Below are positions 17,677 through 26,331 of a stretch of DNA of 64,000 bases, in pieces (position 1 is the stretch's first letter; each line of letters starts with the position of its first letter). The stretch is from Intestinimonas aquisgranensis. GTDB lineage: Bacteria; Bacillota; Clostridia; Oscillospirales; Oscillospiraceae. The stretch is from positions 31,363-95,362 of the forward strand of contig JAJEQY010000003.1 of the NCBI GenBank assembly GCA_020687605.1, in the 5' to 3' direction. A program made the position numbers and the translations under genes. Below the pieces are notes generated by a model, which was not told the DNA's origin, searched no databases, and saw only the letters and a list, made by a program, of their open reading frames with translations.

Positions 17677-18762
17677 ATGAAGAGAATCCTGTCCGGAGTC
17701 CTTGCCAGTGCCATGCTCCTGGCCCTGTGCGCCTGCGGCGGCGGCAGCACCCCCGCTGAGACCACCGCCGGTACCGACACCCCCGCTGAGACCGGCGCTG
17801 CCGAGGCCAGCACCGAGCTGAACATCTACATGTGGCAGCAGTATATCTCCGACGAGCTCATTGCCAACTTTGAGGAGGAGAACAACTGCACCGTCAACCT
17901 CTCCTACATGAGCGACAACGCCGACGCCATCACCAAGCTCACCGCCGGCGGCGGCCAGGAGTACGACCTCATCATGACCTGCGACGCCTATATGGAGTCC
18001 CTCATTGCCGGCGGCTACGTGGAGAAGCTGGACCTCACCCAGATCCCCAACTCCAGCAACATCAACGAGGCCTATTGGACTGCCAAGGACTACTGCGTCC
18101 CCTACCTCATGAACTACATCTATATCGTCTACAACACCGAGACCTGCCCCATTGAGATCACCTGCTACAATGACCTCATCGACCCCGCCCTGAAGGGCCA
18201 GATCAGCACCATCGACGGCGCCCGTAACCTGTTCCCCATCGCCCTCATCGCCCTGGGCTACGACCCCAACTCCACTGAGGAGAGCGAGATCGCCGAGGCC
18301 TATGAGTGGCTGGTGAAGTTCAACGAGAACGTGGTGGCCTACGGCGCCGCCGAGCAGAACCTGACCAACGGCACCGCCTCCGTGGCCCTGACCTACGACG
18401 GCAACACCTCCTGGGCCATGGCCGAGATGGGTGAGAACAACACCCTGGTGGTGGCCGATCCCTTCGACGACGCCGTGCAGCTGGGCTTCGACCTCTACGT
18501 CATCCCCACCGGCGCCCAGCACACCGACCTGGCCTATAAGTTCCTCAACTACATCTGCGACCCCGAGGTCATGGCCAAGAACCTGGAGGAGTACCCCTAC
18601 TCCTGCCCCAACGACGCCGCTGTGGCCGCCGCTTCCGAATCCTACCGCAACGACCCCGCCCGCAACTTCTCCTATAAGGAGAACGTCTTCTTCCAGGAGG
18701 ACGTGGGCGACGCCCTCACCATCTACAACGACTACTATCAGAAGCTGAAGGTGGGCCAGTAA
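17677..18762 (+). CDS. potD: PotD-type solute-binding lipoprotein, probable fructosamine binder
   Basis: A 361-residue lipoprotein: signal peptide with lipobox LCAC (Cys about 19), a Thr/Glu/Ala-rich tether to about residue 45, then a PotD-fold domain (LNIYMWQQYISDELIANFEEE, later YDLIMTCDAYMESLI and GYDPNSTEESEIAEAYEWL). ATG 17677 has AAAGGAGGAAC upstream; a longer open frame reaching back into potC is rejected. Genuine PotD binds spermidine or putrescine. Here the gene is followed 21 bases later by frlB, so I infer it captures fructoselysine or a related Amadori compound. I could not compare pocket residues. Confidence 0.82.
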   Translation: MKRILSGVLASAMLLALCACGGGSTPAETTAGTDTPAETGAAEASTELNIYMWQQYISDELIANFEEENNCTVNLSYMSDNADAITKLTAGGGQEYDLIMTCDAYMESLIAGGYVEKLDLTQIPNSSNINEAYWTAKDYCVPYLMNYIYIVYNTETCPIEITCYNDLIDPALKGQISTIDGARNLFPIALIALGYDPNSTEESEIAEAYEWLVKFNENVVAYGAAEQNLTNGTASVALTYDGNTSWAMAEMGENNTLVVADPFDDAVQLGFDLYVIPTGAQHTDLAYKFLNYICDPEVMAKNLEEYPYSCPNDAAVAAASESYRNDPARNFSYKENVFFQEDVGDALTIYNDYYQKLKVGQ

Positions 18763-18783
18763 GCCCACGGTAAGGAGATTTGT

Positions 18784-19779
18784 ATGCTGAAATTTGACGA
18801 GGAAAAACAGCTTGCCAGCGTCCAGGGCGCCCTGGCCCTCCGGCCCCGGATCGAGGCCGTCGTGGACGGCATCTGCAAGGACGGCTTCCGGAACCTGTGC
18901 TGGCTGGGCATCGGCGGGACCTACGCCTCCTGCCTCCAGGCCCAGGCCCACATGAAGGAGCGTTCTGACCTGGACCTCTTTGTGGAGAACGCCGCGGAGT
19001 ACCTTACCACCGGCAACCGCCGGGTGGGGGAGGGCACCATCGTGGTCATCTCCTCCGTCACCGGCAGCACCGAAGAGATGGTGAAGGGTGTGGAGAAGGC
19101 CAAGGCCGCCGGCGCCAAGGTGCTGGGCTTCATTGACGTGGAGACCGCCGCCCTGGCCAGTATGGTGGACTGGGAGATCGCCTATCCCGCCAATGAGCAG
19201 CTCAAATTCTTCATGGTGGCCGACCGCTTTATGTACCACCGTGGCGAGTTCCCGGAGTACGACGACTACTACGCCCAGCTGGACGCCCACCTGGCCCGTG
19301 ACCTGGTGGAGGTGGAGAAGGCCGCCGACGCCTTCGGCCTGGACTTCGCCCGGAAGCACCACGACGACAAGCTCCACTACTTCGTAGGCGCCGGCAACCA
19401 GTACGGCTCCACCTACTCCTACGCTATGTGCTACTGGGAGGAGCAGCACTGGATCCGCACCAAGAGCATCCACTCCGCCGAGTTCTTCCACGGCATGCTG
19501 GAGATCGTGGACCGGGACACCCCGGTGACCGTCTTCGTGGGCGAGGACGCCCAGCGTCCCCTCAGCGAGCGGGTGGTGAAGTTCCTACCTCGGGTGTGTG
19601 CCAACTTCACCGTCATCGACTCCAAGGACTACGACCTGCCCGGCATCGATGAGAAGTACCGCGGGAACCTCTCCCACCTGGTGACCCACGCTGTCACCCA
19701 GCGTATCGATGCCCACATTGAGGCCATCAACTGCCACCCCATGGAGATCCGGCGCTACTACCGTCAATTCAAGTATTGA
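18784..19779 (+). CDS. frlB: Fructoselysine-6-phosphate deglycase, FrlB-like
   Basis: A 331-residue protein with two sugar isomerase (SIS) domains, the fold of FrlB, which splits fructoselysine 6-phosphate into glucose 6-phosphate and lysine. Visible marks are LCWLGIGGTYASCLQAQAHM (SIS-1 phosphate site region, about 38-58), VVISSVTGSTEEMVKGVEKA (about 85-105), the motif STYSYAMCYWEEQHWI (about 207-222) and SIHSAEFFHGMLEIV (SIS-2). Length agrees with FrlB (about 340). Neighbouring frlC and frlD homologues strengthen the call; the exact amino acid of the substrate (lysine or other) is not fixed by sequence. Confidence 0.85.
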   Translation: MLKFDEEKQLASVQGALALRPRIEAVVDGICKDGFRNLCWLGIGGTYASCLQAQAHMKERSDLDLFVENAAEYLTTGNRRVGEGTIVVISSVTGSTEEMVKGVEKAKAAGAKVLGFIDVETAALASMVDWEIAYPANEQLKFFMVADRFMYHRGEFPEYDDYYAQLDAHLARDLVEVEKAADAFGLDFARKHHDDKLHYFVGAGNQYGSTYSYAMCYWEEQHWIRTKSIHSAEFFHGMLEIVDRDTPVTVFVGEDAQRPLSERVVKFLPRVCANFTVIDSKDYDLPGIDEKYRGNLSHLVTHAVTQRIDAHIEAINCHPMEIRRYYRQFKY

Positions 19780-19785
19780 GCAAAA

Positions 19786-19817
19786 GGGACCGCCCCGGGC
19801 AGCACCGGGGCGGTCCC
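19786..19817 (+). other. GC hairpin between frlB and frlC
   Basis: A 13-bp perfect stem GGGACCGCCCCGG / CCGGGGCGGTCCC with a 6-base loop lies in the 53-base frlB-frlC gap. It is followed by TGTCAGGAGG rather than a T-run, so it more likely protects or processes mRNA than terminates it. Confidence 0.7.
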
Positions 19818-19832
19818 TGTCAGGAGGAGCCT

Positions 19833-20651
19833 ATGGAACTGGGCATGTTCACCAGCGGCTACCAGCGCTACCCCCTGGAGCGGGCCTTTGCCGACGCCCG
19901 GGACCTGGGGTATGACTACATCGAGCTCTGGGGCGGCCGCCCCCACGCCTTTGCCCCCGACCTGAAGCGGGGAGAGCTGAAAGAGGTGCTGGCCCTGTCC
20001 GAGCAATACGAGATGCCGGTACGGGTCTACACCCCCGAGCACAATGCCTACCCCTACAACTATATGACGGGCAGCCGTCTCCAGTGGGAGGATACCATGG
20101 ACTACCTGAAGCTGTGCCTGGATATGGGCAAGGCTTTGGGGGCGGAGCACACCCTGATCTCCGTGGGTCACGGCGGCTACGGCGTGCCCCGGCGGGAGCT
20201 GTGGAAACGGCTCACCGACAGCCTGCGTGTACTGGCTGCCCACGCCGAGACCATCGGCCACAGCATCCTGCTGGAGAGCCTCACCCCCTACGAGAGCAAT
20301 CTGTGCAACACGGCGGGAGAGCTGGCCCAGGCGCTGGAGGAGGTGGGCTCCCCCTGCCTGCTGGGCATGTGCGACGTGGTGCCGCCTTCTGCCGCGGGGG
20401 AGCCGGTGACCGAGTATCTGGACCTGCTGGGCGCCCGGATGGCCCACCTCCATCTGGTGGACAGCGACGGGACCAGCGACACCCATCTGCTCCCCGGGGA
20501 GGGGCGTCTCTACCTGCCGGAGCTGCTCCGGGAGTTGGAGCGCCGGGGCTACCGGGGCCGGGCCACCATCGAGCTGGTGACGGCCTACATCGCCGAGCCC
20601 ACCCTGGCCGCCCGCCGGGCGGTGGAGCGGGTCCGGGCCATGCTGCCATAA
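19833..20651 (+). CDS. frlC: Fructoselysine 3-epimerase, FrlC-like
   Basis: A 272-residue TIM-barrel (AP-endonuclease-2-like) epimerase. It closely follows E. coli FrlC, which interconverts fructoselysine and psicoselysine: MFTSGYQRYPLERAFADARD at the start, then YIELWGGRPHAFAPDLKRGE (about 28-47), VRVYTPEHNAYPYNYM and TLISVGHGGYG. Metal-binding Glu/Asp/His residues are expected in ELWGG, LESLTPYE and HLVDSDG. ATG 19833 follows AGGAGGAGCCT. The presence of FrlC indicates that the pathway also handles the C3 epimer. Confidence 0.88.
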   Translation: MELGMFTSGYQRYPLERAFADARDLGYDYIELWGGRPHAFAPDLKRGELKEVLALSEQYEMPVRVYTPEHNAYPYNYMTGSRLQWEDTMDYLKLCLDMGKALGAEHTLISVGHGGYGVPRRELWKRLTDSLRVLAAHAETIGHSILLESLTPYESNLCNTAGELAQALEEVGSPCLLGMCDVVPPSAAGEPVTEYLDLLGARMAHLHLVDSDGTSDTHLLPGEGRLYLPELLRELERRGYRGRATIELVTAYIAEPTLAARRAVERVRAMLP

Positions 20652-20675
20652 GCCAACGGAACACAGGAGGACGAC

Positions 20676-21473
20676 ATGAACGAGAACTGCAAGCTGGCCG
20701 CGGTAGGAGACAACTGCATCGATTTCTACGACCAGACCGGGGACGCCTATCCCGGCGGCAACCCGGTGAACGTGGCGGTCTACACCGTCCGGCTGGGGGG
20801 CACGGCCTCCTACACCGGAGTGGTGGGAGAGGACGACTATGGCAAACTCATGCGCCGGGCCATCGCCGGCAAGGGGGTGGACGTCTCCCACCTGCGCACC
20901 GAGCCGGGGAATACCGCCCTGTCCCACGTGTCCATCGTAAACGGAGACCGGGTCTTTGGGGACTACGAGGAGGGGGTCATGGCCTCCTTCCGCCTCACCG
21001 ATGAGGACATCGACTTCCTCTGCGCCCACGATCTGGTGGTGTCCGGCCTGTGGGGCATGATCGCCCCCGACCTGCCCAAGCTGAAGGCCCGTGGAGTCAA
21101 AGTGGCCTTCGACTTCGCCGACAAGCCGGAGGATCCGGTGGTGGCCCAGGCCCTTCCCTTCGTGGACTACGCCTTCTTCTCCAACGACGCCGACGGGGAT
21201 GCCGCGCTGGAGGACTTCCTCCGGAACGTCACCGCCAAGGGTCCCAAGGTGGCGGTGGTCACCCGGGGAGAGAAGGGGAGCCTGGCCTACGACGGTGAGC
21301 ACTTCTACCGGGGGGATATTGTCCCCTGCCAGGTGGTGGACACCATGGGCGCCGGAGACAGCTTCATTGCCGGGTTCCTGTACGGCCTCATGCGGGGACA
21401 GGACATCCCCGCCTGTATGGCCCTGGGCGCCCAAAACAGCAGCGTCACCCTGGGCTACGCCGGAGCCTGGTGA
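20676..21473 (+). CDS. frlD: Fructoselysine 6-kinase, FrlD-like
   Basis: A 265-residue PfkB-family kinase that phosphorylates fructoselysine at C6 using ATP. It aligns with E. coli FrlD at GDNCIDFYDQTGDAYPGGNPVNVAVY (about 11-36), NGDRVFGDYEEGVMASF, VAFDFADKPEDP and the ATP/anion-hole motif DTMGAGDSFIAGFL (about 230-243; catalytic Asp in GAGD), and ends in YAGAW as FrlD ends in YHGAW. Last gene of the operon, with a terminator 25 bases downstream. Confidence 0.9.
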   Translation: MNENCKLAAVGDNCIDFYDQTGDAYPGGNPVNVAVYTVRLGGTASYTGVVGEDDYGKLMRRAIAGKGVDVSHLRTEPGNTALSHVSIVNGDRVFGDYEEGVMASFRLTDEDIDFLCAHDLVVSGLWGMIAPDLPKLKARGVKVAFDFADKPEDPVVAQALPFVDYAFFSNDADGDAALEDFLRNVTAKGPKVAVVTRGEKGSLAYDGEHFYRGDIVPCQVVDTMGAGDSFIAGFLYGLMRGQDIPACMALGAQNSSVTLGYAGAW

Positions 21474-21497
21474 GCCTCTTCCCCATACGGAACAGAA

Positions 21498-21532
21498 AAA
21501 ACGCCCTCACCGCTATGCGGTGAGGGCGTTTT
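21498..21532. terminator. Bidirectional terminator after frlD
   Basis: Stem AAAACGCCCTCACCG / CGGTGAGGGCGTTTT with loop CTATG, A- and T-flanked, between the convergent frl operon and the ACT-domain gene. Confidence 0.88.
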
Positions 21533-21540
21533 GTTGTGCC

Positions 21541-21975
21541 TTACAGTCCGGCGACTTCGTCCTGGTCCACCAGGCGGATGCCATGGGAGGTGAGGGCGGC
21601 GGTGGCCGCCTCCCCGTCCTGGACACGGAAGATCATGTAGGCGTGGTCGGCGTCGGCGCCGCCCAGGAAGGCGTACATGTACTCCACGTTGACGGCGGCC
21701 TCGTTGAGGACCTGGAGGACCTGGTTGAGTCCGCCGGGCTCGTCGGGGATCATCACACCCAGCACCGGGGTCAGGCTGTGGATAAAGCCGGCGTCCTTGA
21801 GGACGGTGGTGGCGTCGTAGACGTTGTCCACGATGAGCCGCACGATGCCGAAGTCCTTGGTCTCGGCCAGGGACAGCGCCCGCATGTCCACCCCGTTCTG
21901 GGCCAGAGCGGTGGTCATGGTGTGGAGGGTGCCGGGCTTGTTTTCCAGAAACACGGAGATCTGCTTCAAACTCAT
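21541..21975 (-). CDS. Tandem ACT-domain protein
   Basis: A 144-residue protein of two ACT domains (about 1-68 and 70-140). The first opens LKQISVFLENKPGTLHTMTTAL, the second has PVLGVMIPDEPGGLNQVLQVL. ACT domains bind amino acids. This type is often encoded next to phenylacetate-CoA ligase and indolepyruvate oxidoreductase genes, as here (14 bases after paaK), and may sense aromatic amino acids. ATG 21975 follows GGGGAGGAACGACC. Confidence 0.85.
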   Translation of the reverse strand: MSLKQISVFLENKPGTLHTMTTALAQNGVDMRALSLAETKDFGIVRLIVDNVYDATTVLKDAGFIHSLTPVLGVMIPDEPGGLNQVLQVLNEAAVNVEYMYAFLGGADADHAYMIFRVQDGEAATAALTSHGIRLVDQDEVAGL

Positions 21976-21989
21976 GGTCGTTCCTCCCC

Positions 21990-23291
21990 TCAGATCTTGC
22001 GGCGGTCGATGACCCGGACGGCCTTGCCCTCGCTGCGGACGATGGACTTGGGCGCCACCAGGGTGACCTTGGCCGCCAGACCCAGCATGGAGCGCAGGCC
22101 CTCCACCAGCTCCGTCTGCCGGCGGGAGACCTCGCCCAGGTTGTCGGTGAACATCTCCGGGGTCATCTCCACCTGGACATCCAGGGTGTCGGTGGACTTG
22201 ACCCGGTCCACGATGATCTGGTAGTTGGCAGGATAGCCGTGGTTGAGGAGCACCGTCTCGATCTGGGACGGGAACACGTTGACGCCACGGATGATGAGCA
22301 TATCGTCGGTGCGGCCCTTGGGCTTGACCATCTTCACATGGGTGCGGCCGCAGGAGCACTTCTCACGGCTGAGGGAGCAGATGTCCCGGGTGCGGTAGCG
22401 CAGCAGGGGGAAGGCCTCCTTGGTGATGGAGGTAAAGACCAGCTCGCCCTGGGCGCCCTCGGGCAGCACCTCTCCGGTGTCAGGGTCGATGATCTCGGCG
22501 ATGAAGTGGTCCTCGTTGATGTGCATGCCGCTCTGGGCGGAGCACTCGAAGGACACGCCCGGGCCGGAGAGCTCGGTGAGACCGTAGATGTCGTAGGCCT
22601 TGATGCCCAGGGTGTTCTGGATATCCTGGCGCATCTCCTCGCTCCAGGCCTCGGCGCCGAAGATGCCCGCCTTCAGGGGGATCTGGTCGGGGGTGAGACC
22701 CATCTCTTTCATGGTCTCACCCAGGTAGGCGGCGTAGGAGGGGGTGCAGCAGAGGATGGTGGCGTTCAGGTCACGGATGAACATGATCTGACGCTCGGTG
22801 TTGCCGGAGGAGGTGGGGATGGTGAGACAGCCCACCTTGTGGCTGCCGCCGTTGAGGCCGGGGCCGCCGGTGAAGAGGCCGTAGCCGTAGCTCACCTGGC
22901 ACACGTCCTCGTCGGTGCCGCCGGCGGCCACGATGGCCCGGGCGCAGCAGTCCTCCCACAGGTCGATGTCGTGCTGGGTGTAGAAGGCCACCACCCGCTT
23001 GCCGGTGGTACCCGAGGTAGACTGGATGCGCACGCAGTCCTTCAGGGGCTTGGCCAGCAGGCCGTAGGGATAGGCCTCCCGCAGGTCGGCCTTGGAGAGG
23101 AAGGGCAGCTTGTAGAGGTCCTCCGTCCCCTTGATGTCGGCGGGGGTCAGGCCCTTGGCCTCCATCTTCTTGCGGTAATAGGGCATGTGCTCCCACACAT
23201 GCTGGACCTGCTTGACCAGGCGCTCATCCTGCCAGGCCTTGATCTGCTCCCGGGAGGCGCACTCGATCTCAGGCTGATAATAGCGTTCCAT
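21990..23291 (-). CDS. paaK: Phenylacetate-CoA ligase family protein
   Basis: A 433-residue AMP-forming aryl-acid CoA ligase. Key pieces are the P-loop-like STSGTTGKRVVAFYT (about 92-106), YGLTELSGPGVSFEC (about 237-251) with the adenine-contacting residues, and the C-terminal domain GRTDDMLIIRGVNVFPSQIE (about 330-349). Arylacetic acids made from aromatic amino acids by the iorAB enzyme are typical substrates, though these enzymes can run either way. ATG 23291 gives the usual N terminus (MERYYQPEIECASREQIKAW); further-upstream starts lack a ribosome site. Confidence 0.87.
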   Translation of the reverse strand: MERYYQPEIECASREQIKAWQDERLVKQVQHVWEHMPYYRKKMEAKGLTPADIKGTEDLYKLPFLSKADLREAYPYGLLAKPLKDCVRIQSTSGTTGKRVVAFYTQHDIDLWEDCCARAIVAAGGTDEDVCQVSYGYGLFTGGPGLNGGSHKVGCLTIPTSSGNTERQIMFIRDLNATILCCTPSYAAYLGETMKEMGLTPDQIPLKAGIFGAEAWSEEMRQDIQNTLGIKAYDIYGLTELSGPGVSFECSAQSGMHINEDHFIAEIIDPDTGEVLPEGAQGELVFTSITKEAFPLLRYRTRDICSLSREKCSCGRTHVKMVKPKGRTDDMLIIRGVNVFPSQIETVLLNHGYPANYQIIVDRVKSTDTLDVQVEMTPEMFTDNLGEVSRRQTELVEGLRSMLGLAAKVTLVAPKSIVRSEGKAVRVIDRRKI

Positions 23292-23394
23292 AAGTATCAT
23301 CCCTCTCTGGTTTCTGAAATGCCCGTGCCCATCCCTGAAAAAGGGGGGACAAACGGACTCCGGTATCGACACGCAGAATAAAGTTCTTTGCCAA

Positions 23395-23412
23395 GCTTTC
23401 TTTCAAGAAAGC
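23395..23412. other. Perfect hairpin in the iorB-paaK gap
   Basis: GCTTTCTTTCAAGAAAGC is an 18-base palindrome with 8-base arms in the 147-base spacer between iorB and paaK. It could be a weak terminator or processing site separating the two parts of the operon. I see nothing else in the spacer. Confidence 0.5.
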
Positions 23413-23438
23413 GGGAAAGAAAGCGGAAAAAGCGGAGT

Positions 23439-24011
23439 TTATGCCTTCTGGCCCAGGGCGAAGGCCTTCTTGTTCAGCTCCAGAAATTTGGGCGGCACGC
23501 AGGCCTCAATGGCCTCCTGCCAGGCCTCCTCGGGGAAGTCGAAGTAGTGGGACAGGCGGCCCATGAGGACCAGGTTGACCGCCTTGGAGGAACCGGCCTC
23601 CTCGGCCAGGGCCAGGCAGTCCAGGGCGTCCACCTTGGCGCCGGCGGCCTGCATCTTGGCCACCAGGTCCTCGGGATAGGCCGCCGCGCCGGTGATGACC
23701 GGCATGGGGTCGATCTGCTGGGTGGAGGTGACGATCTGGCCGTCGGGCCGCAGGTACTCCAGCCAACGGGCCGCCTCCAGCAGCTCGAAGGAGACGATGC
23801 AGTGGGCCTCGCCCTTGTCGATGACGGGGGAGTAGACCTTGTCGCCGTAGCGGACGTAGGTCACCACGCTGCCGCCCCGCTGGCTCATGCCGTGGACCTC
23901 GGAGACCTTCACGTCATAGCCCTGCTCCATGAGAAGGTGGCCCAGCAGCTTGCTGGCCAGCAGGGAGCCCTGGCCGCCCACGCCCACGATCATAATATTC
24001 TTGGTTTCCAT
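23439..24011 (-). CDS. iorB: Indolepyruvate:ferredoxin oxidoreductase beta subunit
   Basis: A 190-residue gamma-type POR domain protein: NIMIVGVGGQGSLLASKLLG at the N terminus and EVHGMSQRGGSVVTYVRYG (about 38-56) are diagnostic. Partner of IorA in oxidative decarboxylation of aryl pyruvates to aryl-acyl-CoA with reduction of ferredoxin. Starts 3 bases after the iorA stop. Confidence 0.92.
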   Translation of the reverse strand: METKNIMIVGVGGQGSLLASKLLGHLLMEQGYDVKVSEVHGMSQRGGSVVTYVRYGDKVYSPVIDKGEAHCIVSFELLEAARWLEYLRPDGQIVTSTQQIDPMPVITGAAAYPEDLVAKMQAAGAKVDALDCLALAEEAGSSKAVNLVLMGRLSHYFDFPEEAWQEAIEACVPPKFLELNKKAFALGQKA

Positions 24012-24014
24012 GGC

Positions 24015-25757
24015 TCAAGCCTCCTTCCCGGTGCTCTCGAAGGCACCCACGGGGCACAGCTGCTCGCACACGCCGCAGCCCACGCACAGGGTGTTGTCCA
24101 CCCGGGCCTTGCCCTCCTTGATGGAGATGGCGGGGCAGCCGATCTTCATGCAGGACTTACAGCCGATGCACTTGTCCTTGTTCACCGCCAGGGGGGCCTT
24201 GTGCTTGACGTACTTGAGAAGGGCGCAGGGCCGCCGGGAGATGATGACGGAGGGCTCGTTGGCGGCAAGCTCCTCCTTCACAGCCTGGTCGCAGGCCTTC
24301 AGGTCGTAGGGGTCCACCACCCGGACCCGGTTGAAGCCCATGGCCCGGCACAGGGCCTCCAGGTCGATCTTGCCCGCCGGGTCGCCCTTGATGTTGTAGC
24401 CGGTGGTGGGGTTCTGCTGGTGGCCGGTCATGCCGGTGATGGAGTTGTCCAGGATGATGACGGTGGAGTTGGACTGGTTGTAGGCGATGTTGGCAAGGCC
24501 GGTCATGCCCGAGTGCATGAAGGTGGAGTCGCCGATGACGGCCACCGTCCTGCCCTCGCTCTCGGCGCCCAGGGCCTTGTTGAAGCCGTGGATGGCCGAC
24601 ACGGAGGCGCCCATGCACAGGGTCATCTCCATGGCCGCCAGAGGGGCCACGGCTCCCAGGGTGTAGCAGCCGATGTCGCCCAGGACGGTGCACTTATTCT
24701 TGTTGAGGGTGTAGAAGAGACCCCGGTGGGGGCAGCCGGCGCACATGACGGGGGGACGGCCGGGGACGGCCTCGGGGAGGGCCTTGCCCGTATGTACCTC
24801 ACCGCCCAGGGCGGCGGCCACCAGGTTCTGGGAGAACTCGTCCTCCAGGGGGAGGACCTCCTTGCCGATGACCTCCAGGCCCAGCTGGCGGCAGTGGTTT
24901 TCAATGATGGGGTCCAGCTCCTCCACCACGGCCAGGCGGTCCACCTTGGAGGCAAAGTTCTTGATGAGCTCCACGGGCAGGGGATTGGTCATGCCCAGCT
25001 TGAGGACGGAGACGGAGTCCCCAAAGACCTCCTTGACGTACTGGTAGGAGGTGGAGGCGGTGATGATGCCCAGGGCAGTGCCGCCCATCTCCACCCGGTT
25101 CACCGGAGCGGTCTCCGCCCAGGCGATGAGCCTCCGGGTGCGCTCCTCCACGATGGGATGGCGCTGCTTGGCGTTGCCCGGCATCATGACGTACTTGGCG
25201 ATGTTCTTCTCGTAGGGTTTGGCGGGGGGCTCCACCCGGGGGCTGGTCTCCACCAGGGCCTGGGAGTGGGAGACACGGGTGCACATCTTCAGCAGCACCG
25301 GGGTGTCGAACTCCTCGGAGAGGTCATAGGCCAGCTTGGCGAACTGGAGGGCCTCGGCGGAGTCGGAGGGCTCCAGCATGGGCAGCTTGGCGGCGATGGC
25401 GTGGTGCCGGGAGTCCTGCTCGTTCTGGGAGGAGTGCATCCCGGCGTCGTCGGCCACGCCGATGACGATGCCGGCGTTGACGCCGGTGTAGGACATGGTG
25501 TAGAGAGGGTCGGCGGCCACGTTGAGGCCCACGTGCTTCATGCCGCAGAAGGAACGCTTGCCCGCCAGAGAGGCGCCAAAGGCGGCCTCCATGGCCACCT
25601 TCTCATTGGGAGCCCACTCACAGTAGATCTCGTCGTACTTGACGGCCTCCTCGGTGATCTCGGTACTGGGGGTGCCCGGATAGCTGGAAATCAGGGAACA
25701 GCCAGCCTCATAGAGCCCCCGGGCAACGGCGGCGTTGCCCAACATCAGTTGCTTCAT
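24015..25757 (-). CDS. iorA: Indolepyruvate:ferredoxin oxidoreductase alpha subunit
   Basis: A 580-residue thiamine-diphosphate enzyme. The N-terminal pyrimidine domain begins MLGNAAVARGLYEAGCSLIS and has SSYPGTPSTEI. The TPP-binding domain has GDSTFMHSGMTGLANI (about 415-430) and DNSITGMTGHQQNP. The C terminus carries two ferredoxin clusters, CIGCKSCMKIGCPA and CVGCGVCEQLCPVGAF. It converts indolepyruvate and related aryl pyruvates to CoA esters in fermentative aromatic amino-acid degradation. Its ATG overlaps the stop of the TrpR-like gene by 4 bases. Confidence 0.93.
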   Translation of the reverse strand: MKQLMLGNAAVARGLYEAGCSLISSYPGTPSTEITEEAVKYDEIYCEWAPNEKVAMEAAFGASLAGKRSFCGMKHVGLNVAADPLYTMSYTGVNAGIVIGVADDAGMHSSQNEQDSRHHAIAAKLPMLEPSDSAEALQFAKLAYDLSEEFDTPVLLKMCTRVSHSQALVETSPRVEPPAKPYEKNIAKYVMMPGNAKQRHPIVEERTRRLIAWAETAPVNRVEMGGTALGIITASTSYQYVKEVFGDSVSVLKLGMTNPLPVELIKNFASKVDRLAVVEELDPIIENHCRQLGLEVIGKEVLPLEDEFSQNLVAAALGGEVHTGKALPEAVPGRPPVMCAGCPHRGLFYTLNKNKCTVLGDIGCYTLGAVAPLAAMEMTLCMGASVSAIHGFNKALGAESEGRTVAVIGDSTFMHSGMTGLANIAYNQSNSTVIILDNSITGMTGHQQNPTTGYNIKGDPAGKIDLEALCRAMGFNRVRVVDPYDLKACDQAVKEELAANEPSVIISRRPCALLKYVKHKAPLAVNKDKCIGCKSCMKIGCPAISIKEGKARVDNTLCVGCGVCEQLCPVGAFESTGKEA

Positions 25758-26107
25758 TCCACTTCCACCTTGCTTTCCTGCGTTTCTTGGGAGACCGGCG
25801 GGATCTCCCGCTTGTCCAGACCGCTCCGGAGGATCACGTCACGCATGACGCCTCCCGCTCCGTTGTCCAGCATGGCCCGCCGCACCCGGCTGATGGTGGC
25901 GCTGCTGGCCCCCGTCCGCTCCAGAATGTCCAGGTACACCAGCCCCTGCTGGAGATAGACCGCCACATCGAAGCGCTGCTCCATGGACCGCAGCTCCACC
26001 GGGGTACACAGGTCCTCAAAAAAGCGGCAGCACTCCTCCGCATCTTTCAGCTTCGCAATGGTCTCGTACAGCGCCAGACTGCGCTCCTTGCGCTCTGTCT
26101 TTGCCAT
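25754..26107 (-). CDS. TrpR-like YerC/YecD-family regulator
   Basis: A 117-residue helical protein of the TrpR-related YerC/YecD group. The family core is LYETIAKLKDAEECCRFFEDLCTPVELRSMEQRFDVA (about 9-45), and the helix-turn-helix recognition part SSATISRVRRAMLDNGAGG lies at about 68-86. It is the first gene of the unit leading into iorA by a 4-base ATGA overlap, so it may respond to tryptophan or aromatic supply and control the same operon; that link is inference. ATG 26107 follows AAGGAGCATATT. Confidence 0.85.
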   Translation of the reverse strand: MAKTERKERSLALYETIAKLKDAEECCRFFEDLCTPVELRSMEQRFDVAVYLQQGLVYLDILERTGASSATISRVRRAMLDNGAGGVMRDVILRSGLDKREIPPVSQETQESKVEVE

Positions 26108-26170
26108 AATATGCTCCTTCCGGACGATCAAAAAATGGACCGGCTCCCGCCGGTTGGGTATACTGCTTCA

Positions 26171-26199
26171 ATATTAGCACATTAAAGCGTGACAGTAAA
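26171..26199 (-). promoter_or_regulatory. Promoter of the yerC-iorAB operon
   Basis: Minus-strand TTTACT (26199-26194), 17 bases, TAATAT (26176-26171). Confidence 0.55.
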
Positions 26200-26237
26200 C
26201 AAAAAATTTGACCTTTTCAAAAAATTCTCTGTTCACC

Positions 26238-26266
26238 TTGACAGAAGGGGGGAAATCGGCTATGAT
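26238..26266 (+). promoter_or_regulatory. Promoter of the acyl-CoA synthetase gene
   Basis: TTGACA (26238-26243), 17 bases, TATGAT (26261-26266): a consensus -35 and near-consensus -10. Divergent from the yerC-ior promoter. Confidence 0.75.
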
Positions 26267-26331
26267 ACTTTAGCGGTTTAAAGGAAAAAATATACGGCGG
26301 GTCCGCCCGCCGCGGAAAGGAACGAGCCGGC

